Shown here piece by piece: positions 5,936 through 8,985 of a stretch of DNA of 8,985 bases. Below the pieces are notes generated by a model. The model was given only the letters and a program-made list of their open reading frames with translations. It was not told where the DNA came from and did no database searches. Numbering within the stretch: the stretch's first letter is position 1; each line of letters opens with the position of its first letter. The position numbers and the translations under genes are program-made. The stretch covers positions 1 through 8,985 of the forward strand of contig JAHDIA010000213.1 of the NCBI GenBank assembly GCA_020631035.1. The letters are read 5' to 3'. The DNA is from Chitinophagales bacterium (GTDB taxonomy: Bacteria > Bacteroidota > Bacteroidia > Chitinophagales > UBA2359).

Positions 5936-7867
5936 ATGAAAAAAATAAAACAATTAATATTGGTTTGCTCCTTATTTTTGATCGGAGTAACCTTTAACAA
6001 TGCTATTTATGGGCAGTGTTGTGATAATTGTCCACAAGACTTGCCCGATGGAGATTCACAGATTTTTAATGTATTTGTAGTGGACGATGCTGCTACACCC
6101 GATAATGAGTGTGAGGTAACAGTAGATGAACTGGGACTCAACTTTACCCACCAATATATTGCGGATCTCAATATTACTGTCATCAGTCCTTGTGGAAATT
6201 CTGCTATTTTAATAGGAGATGGTGCAGTAGGTAGTGGTTCAGGTCCTACCGACGATTCTGCTTGGAACATCAACTTTGTAGATGGAGCCGCTGCTCCAGA
6301 TCCCAACCTTCCAGCAGTATTTGATGTACAAGATGCAGATTGGGGCACCAATACAACTTATACAGGTACATACAATCCCAACACTGGAACCATTGCTGGA
6401 CTCAACTGTCCTGGTGGCAACTGTGGTGCTTGGGAATTTGTGGTAGAAGATGTAACAGGGTCAGATAGTGGAGTCTTCACCGACTTCGGTTTGTCTAGTG
6501 GAGGAGCAGGTTTAAATTGTACTAGTGTTATGCCAGCTTGTGCGATTTTCAATGATTTGACAACTGCTCCAGCAGCTCCAACATTTGTTGATGCCGCTTG
6601 TGCAGCTGATGGAATTACCCTCAACCCAGGTTCTATTGATTATGCAGGTACAACTTGTCCAGCAGGAGCCACTTTGCAATATTCATCAGATGGTGGCGCA
6701 ACTTGGGGGATAACTCCAGTCACTTATGATGACGCTATGGCTATCACAGTAGATGTAAGATGCTTGTGTGATGAAGATGGTATGACGGTTAGTCCACCAG
6801 CTTCTATTACAACCAATCCAGGTGTTTGTGTGGCAATACCAAGTTGTACCATTGACGCCGTGGGCGAAGCAGTGAGTGCCTGTGACGATGGTGGTACCGA
6901 TATGGACCCTGCCGATGATACCGCCATTGTTACCATTGATCCAGCGGGTACATTTGATGATGGTGCAGGCAATACATCGCCTCTTGCTGGAACTTATACA
7001 GTTACAGGATTGCCTACGACAACTATGGGTACTTTTGGTACAGCAGTAACAGAAACAGTTCCTGCTGATGCGGCATCTTATACCATTACCATTTCTTATA
7101 CCGATCCCAACGATCCAAATGTGGTTTGTACAGCTATGGCAACGATTACAGCTCCAGCTTCTTGTTCCAATGCAATGAATCCGCCACTAGTTATTATGGA
7201 CCCTTGTAATTGTACAAATGGTCTGGATCTCGATATGGATGGTCAAAATGAATTTGCACTTGAAACCATTACCGTAAGTGGAGGAGATGGAAACTATTCT
7301 ATTCAAGCAGTCAGTGTTTCTGGTTTGTTTGATGCCACAGGGGCAGCATTAACAGAGGCTGACTTGGCAATTAATGCAATGGGAGTTGTAGAAACAACAA
7401 GTGGTGGAATGGTTTATGTTGATGGTTTGGCAAGTGTGCCATACTCCATCATAGTAGAAGATGGAACAGGAGCAACAGTTAGTCAAACAGGGAATATTTG
7501 TGCCCCTTGTCCAGCACCTCCTATGAATGACATTCCAACCCTTTCAGAATGGGGATTGATCACATTGGCTCTATTGCTAATGAGCTTTGGTGCAGTTAAA
7601 ATGGCTGTAGGTTCAGTTGCCTTAAACGGGGTAGGAAGCACCAATATTCCAATGCCAGGTGGTCAGTCTTTTAGATTGCCATTTGACTCAGTATTGTTCC
7701 GTAGAGTATTCCAATTCACTGGCGTTGTGGCATTGATTGGTTTTGCGATTTGCTTCGCTTTATATGGAGCAATTTTCTTAGCAGACATCATTGGTGTAGC
7801 CATTGCAGGTCCAGTATTTGCTTACTTAATTCACTTGCTAATTCTACTTGAGAAAAACAATAAGTAA
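5936..7867 (+). CDS. Secreted P-domain/Ig-like protein with IPTL sorting motif and C-terminal membrane extension
   Basis: The product is 643 aa. Residues 1-26 are a signal peptide (cleavage near YGQ). Residues about 40-190 resemble a proprotein convertase P domain: FTHQYIADLNITVISPCG (70-87), then GNCGAWEFVVEDVTGSDSGVFTDFGL (161-186), the usual end of that fold. No protease domain is present, so this is a binding or structural use of the fold. Cysteine-rich Ig-like modules follow (about 200-300, 303-410, 412-525), with a DxDxDG calcium-type motif at 431-436. The sorting signal IPTLSEWG is at 533-540, followed by its helix (541-556). Normally IPTL proteins end shortly after that helix with a few basic residues. 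This one continues about 85 residues with a linker (558-590) and two more membrane segments (about 592-613, 615-637), ending KNNK. Base composition is richer in G+C than the neighbours, typical for adhesin-like genes. It probably shares a transcript with the small secreted protein upstream. The ligand is unknown. Confidence 0.8.
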   Translation: MKKIKQLILVCSLFLIGVTFNNAIYGQCCDNCPQDLPDGDSQIFNVFVVDDAATPDNECEVTVDELGLNFTHQYIADLNITVISPCGNSAILIGDGAVGSGSGPTDDSAWNINFVDGAAAPDPNLPAVFDVQDADWGTNTTYTGTYNPNTGTIAGLNCPGGNCGAWEFVVEDVTGSDSGVFTDFGLSSGGAGLNCTSVMPACAIFNDLTTAPAAPTFVDAACAADGITLNPGSIDYAGTTCPAGATLQYSSDGGATWGITPVTYDDAMAITVDVRCLCDEDGMTVSPPASITTNPGVCVAIPSCTIDAVGEAVSACDDGGTDMDPADDTAIVTIDPAGTFDDGAGNTSPLAGTYTVTGLPTTTMGTFGTAVTETVPADAASYTITISYTDPNDPNVVCTAMATITAPASCSNAMNPPLVIMDPCNCTNGLDLDMDGQNEFALETITVSGGDGNYSIQAVSVSGLFDATGAALTEADLAINAMGVVETTSGGMVYVDGLASVPYSIIVEDGTGATVSQTGNICAPCPAPPMNDIPTLSEWGLITLALLLMSFGAVKMAVGSVALNGVGSTNIPMPGGQSFRLPFDSVLFRRVFQFTGVVALIGFAICFALYGAIFLADIIGVAIAGPVFAYLIHLLILLEKNNK

Positions 7868-7900
7868 AGTGAACTAATTTAGAATCTATACAAATAAGAT

Positions 7901-7934
7901 AAAGGGAGAACTTCCAATAGGAGGTTTTCCCTTT
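7901..7934 (+). terminator. Strong hairpin terminator after the P-domain gene
   Basis: The arm 7901-7915 pairs completely with 7920-7934 (15 bp, two G-U pairs) around the loop AATA, 33 bp past the stop codon. The following bases are T-rich but interrupted (ggttattattgtt). This is a good candidate for the 3' end of the 5561-7867 transcript. The stem is nearly symmetric, so it could also act from the other side. Confidence 0.75.
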
Positions 7935-7978
7935 GGTTATTATTGTTACTCAGTTTCCATCATATCGTACAATAAAAT

Positions 7979-8156
7979 TAAGGAAAAGGCTTTTAGGAAT
8001 GATAAAAAAATAACTTCCCGATTTTGGCGGCGACATTTTTCGATCTACTACGTCAAAAATACTCGCCTTAGCTCTGCTAGGACTGCGTTTTTTTCCTTGT
8101 AGGTCAAAAAATCTCATTGCTAAAAACAAGGAACTTATTATTTAACCATTCCTTAA
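7979..8156. repeat. Small intergenic element bounded by imperfect inverted repeats
   Basis: The arm at about 7993-8018 is the reverse complement of about 8130-8153 at 20 of 24 positions. The interior holds a second stem (GGCGA-c-ATTTTT at 8029-8040 with AAAAAT-ac-TCGCC at 8055-8067), a TAGC-tct-GCTA hairpin (8069-8079), and a near-duplicate 13-mer (GTCAAAAATACTC 8052-8064, GTCAAAAAATCTC 8103-8115). There is no coding frame. It could be a MITE-like or palindromic repeat, or a structured RNA. It occupies most of the gap between the P-domain gene and the flippase; the remainder, to 8249, shows nothing I can assign. Confidence 0.55.
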
Positions 8157-8249
8157 ATCGAAAAATAAGTATGCTCAAGCCAGTATTTTTTGATAAAAAA
8201 TAAGACTTTTGCAAACTGCTCCCTTTTACAAGTACATGTATCAACTGAT

Positions 8250-8985
8250 ATGAGCCTTTTTCGTCATTTAGTGAGTTACTTTGGAATAAAGATGATAAGA
8301 GTGATTTTCCCCTTGCTCTTATTGCCTGTATTTACAAAGTATCTGTCGGAAGATGATTTTGGCATTATGTCAATGTGGCTGAGTTTTTATGCCTTGGGCA
8401 TTCCCTTATTGCCTATTGGAGCGAGAACAATTTTGTCCAGCGAATATTACCAAGACGACCCCAAAGCCTTTTCGGTAAAATTTACATCTGCTCTCATTAT
8501 TCCCATTATTTTTATTTTTGTTTTTACAATTGTCACAACAGGAATGACTTTTTTCTCTTTAAATACCGTAGAGTTCAATCCTGTTTGGAATCTCATTATT
8601 GGTCTTTTGTTGTTGACAGAATTACTGCCCAAATTTACCCTTGCGGCTTTTCGTTTTGAACAAAAACCCAAACAGTTTGGTGCTTTTTCCATAGGGCACG
8701 ATGCTTTATTGTATGCTGGTATGGGAATATTGTTGGTGTCGGGAATGTTGTGGAAAAGCCGCTTTCTGGGACTCTTTTTGGGCAATATTATTTTTTCCAT
8801 TATTGGTTATTGGTATTTGAAAAACCGCCAATTTCTAAATTTTAAATTGTCTTGGAAATACCTCAAAGAGCATCTGAAAATCATATTGCCTCTTTTGCCC
8901 GTTGTCTTGTATTTGCCTGCTTCATTGGCAATTGACAAATGGTTTTTGGTGGAGTATGGAAGCAAAGCTTTGTTGGGGCATTTTG
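8250..8985 (+). CDS. Polysaccharide/lipid-linked oligosaccharide flippase, Wzx/MATE-like (3' end outside window)
   Basis: The frame is open from the ATG at 8250 to the window end, giving 245 residues; family members are usually 400-500 aa, so about half is seen. The N terminus (YFGIKMIRVIFPLLLLPVFT, 10-29, then KYLSEDDFGIMSMW, 30-43) is the signature start of the polysaccharide biosynthesis/O-antigen translocase branch of the MOP superfamily. Further paired membrane helices follow (about 46-62, 80-101, 112-135, 150-166, 170-188), and a second block begins at 208 with PLLPVVLYLPASLAIDKWFL (214-233). These proteins move undecaprenyl-linked sugar units across the inner membrane. It starts a new transcription unit after the inverted-repeat element. 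No clear -33/-7 promoter or Shine-Dalgarno was found. Neighbouring GT-C type enzymes fit an envelope-glycan role; which glycan is unknown. Confidence 0.85.
   Translation, partial: MSLFRHLVSYFGIKMIRVIFPLLLLPVFTKYLSEDDFGIMSMWLSFYALGIPLLPIGARTILSSEYYQDDPKAFSVKFTSALIIPIIFIFVFTIVTTGMTFFSLNTVEFNPVWNLIIGLLLLTELLPKFTLAAFRFEQKPKQFGAFSIGHDALLYAGMGILLVSGMLWKSRFLGLFLGNIIFSIIGYWYLKNRQFLNFKLSWKYLKEHLKIILPLLPVVLYLPASLAIDKWFLVEYGSKALLGHF

Noticed and set aside
6007..6972. Three minus-strand frames inside the P-domain gene
   Set aside because: They mirror the Gly/Ala/Thr-rich composition of the real gene and give Ser/Pro/Thr-rich translations without domains.
8447..8800. Minus-strand frame of 117 codons inside the flippase
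   Set aside because: It is antisense to a clear MOP-superfamily flippase frame that is open through the region. The basic, motif-free translation is what one expects from a shadow frame.

Overview
The window looks like a low-GC Bacteroidota chromosome. A marine, Saprospiraceae-like member is my best guess. The reasons are A/T-rich intergenic DNA without Shine-Dalgarno runs, the style of the secreted P-domain/Ig-like protein ending in an IPTL-x-x-WG sorting motif, and the YfhO and TMTC-like membrane proteins. The lineage is an inference from sequence style, not from a marker gene.

Layout: (1) 1-442 has no gene. It holds a clear intrinsic terminator for a gene left of the window, two copies of an 18-bp palindromic repeat, and a compact, GC-richer, hairpin-rich stretch. 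(2) On the minus strand, 443-2290 encodes a TMTC-like polytopic GT-C glycosyltransferase with C-terminal TPRs. (3) Divergent from it, 2378-4726 encodes a YfhO-family membrane protein, also of the GT-C type. (4) 4727-5560 is an 834-bp gap with a repeat-like hairpin segment followed by about 600 bp of very AT-rich, T/G-skewed DNA. (5) 5561-5893 encodes a small secreted helical protein built on a 28-residue tandem duplication. It lies 42 bp upstream of (6) 5936-7867, a secreted or surface P-domain protein with an IPTL sorting motif and an unusual membrane-embedded C-terminal extension. That gene is closed by a strong hairpin terminator. (7) 7935-8249 is a gap occupied by an element bounded by inverted repeats. 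(8) 8250-8985 is the first 245 codons of a polysaccharide (Wzx/MATE-like) flippase, cut by the window end.

How the genes may work together: three of the five genes are envelope-glycan machinery (two GT-C type transferases and a flippase) and the other two are exported proteins. A reasonable, unproven reading is a cell-surface locus in which lipid-linked sugars are flipped and used on the outer face, possibly on exported proteins such as the P-domain protein. No CRISPR array, tRNA, rRNA, transposase or phage gene was seen. The most unusual items are the IPTL protein with extra membrane segments after its sorting motif, its duplicated-helix small partner, and three different repeat-like intergenic elements.
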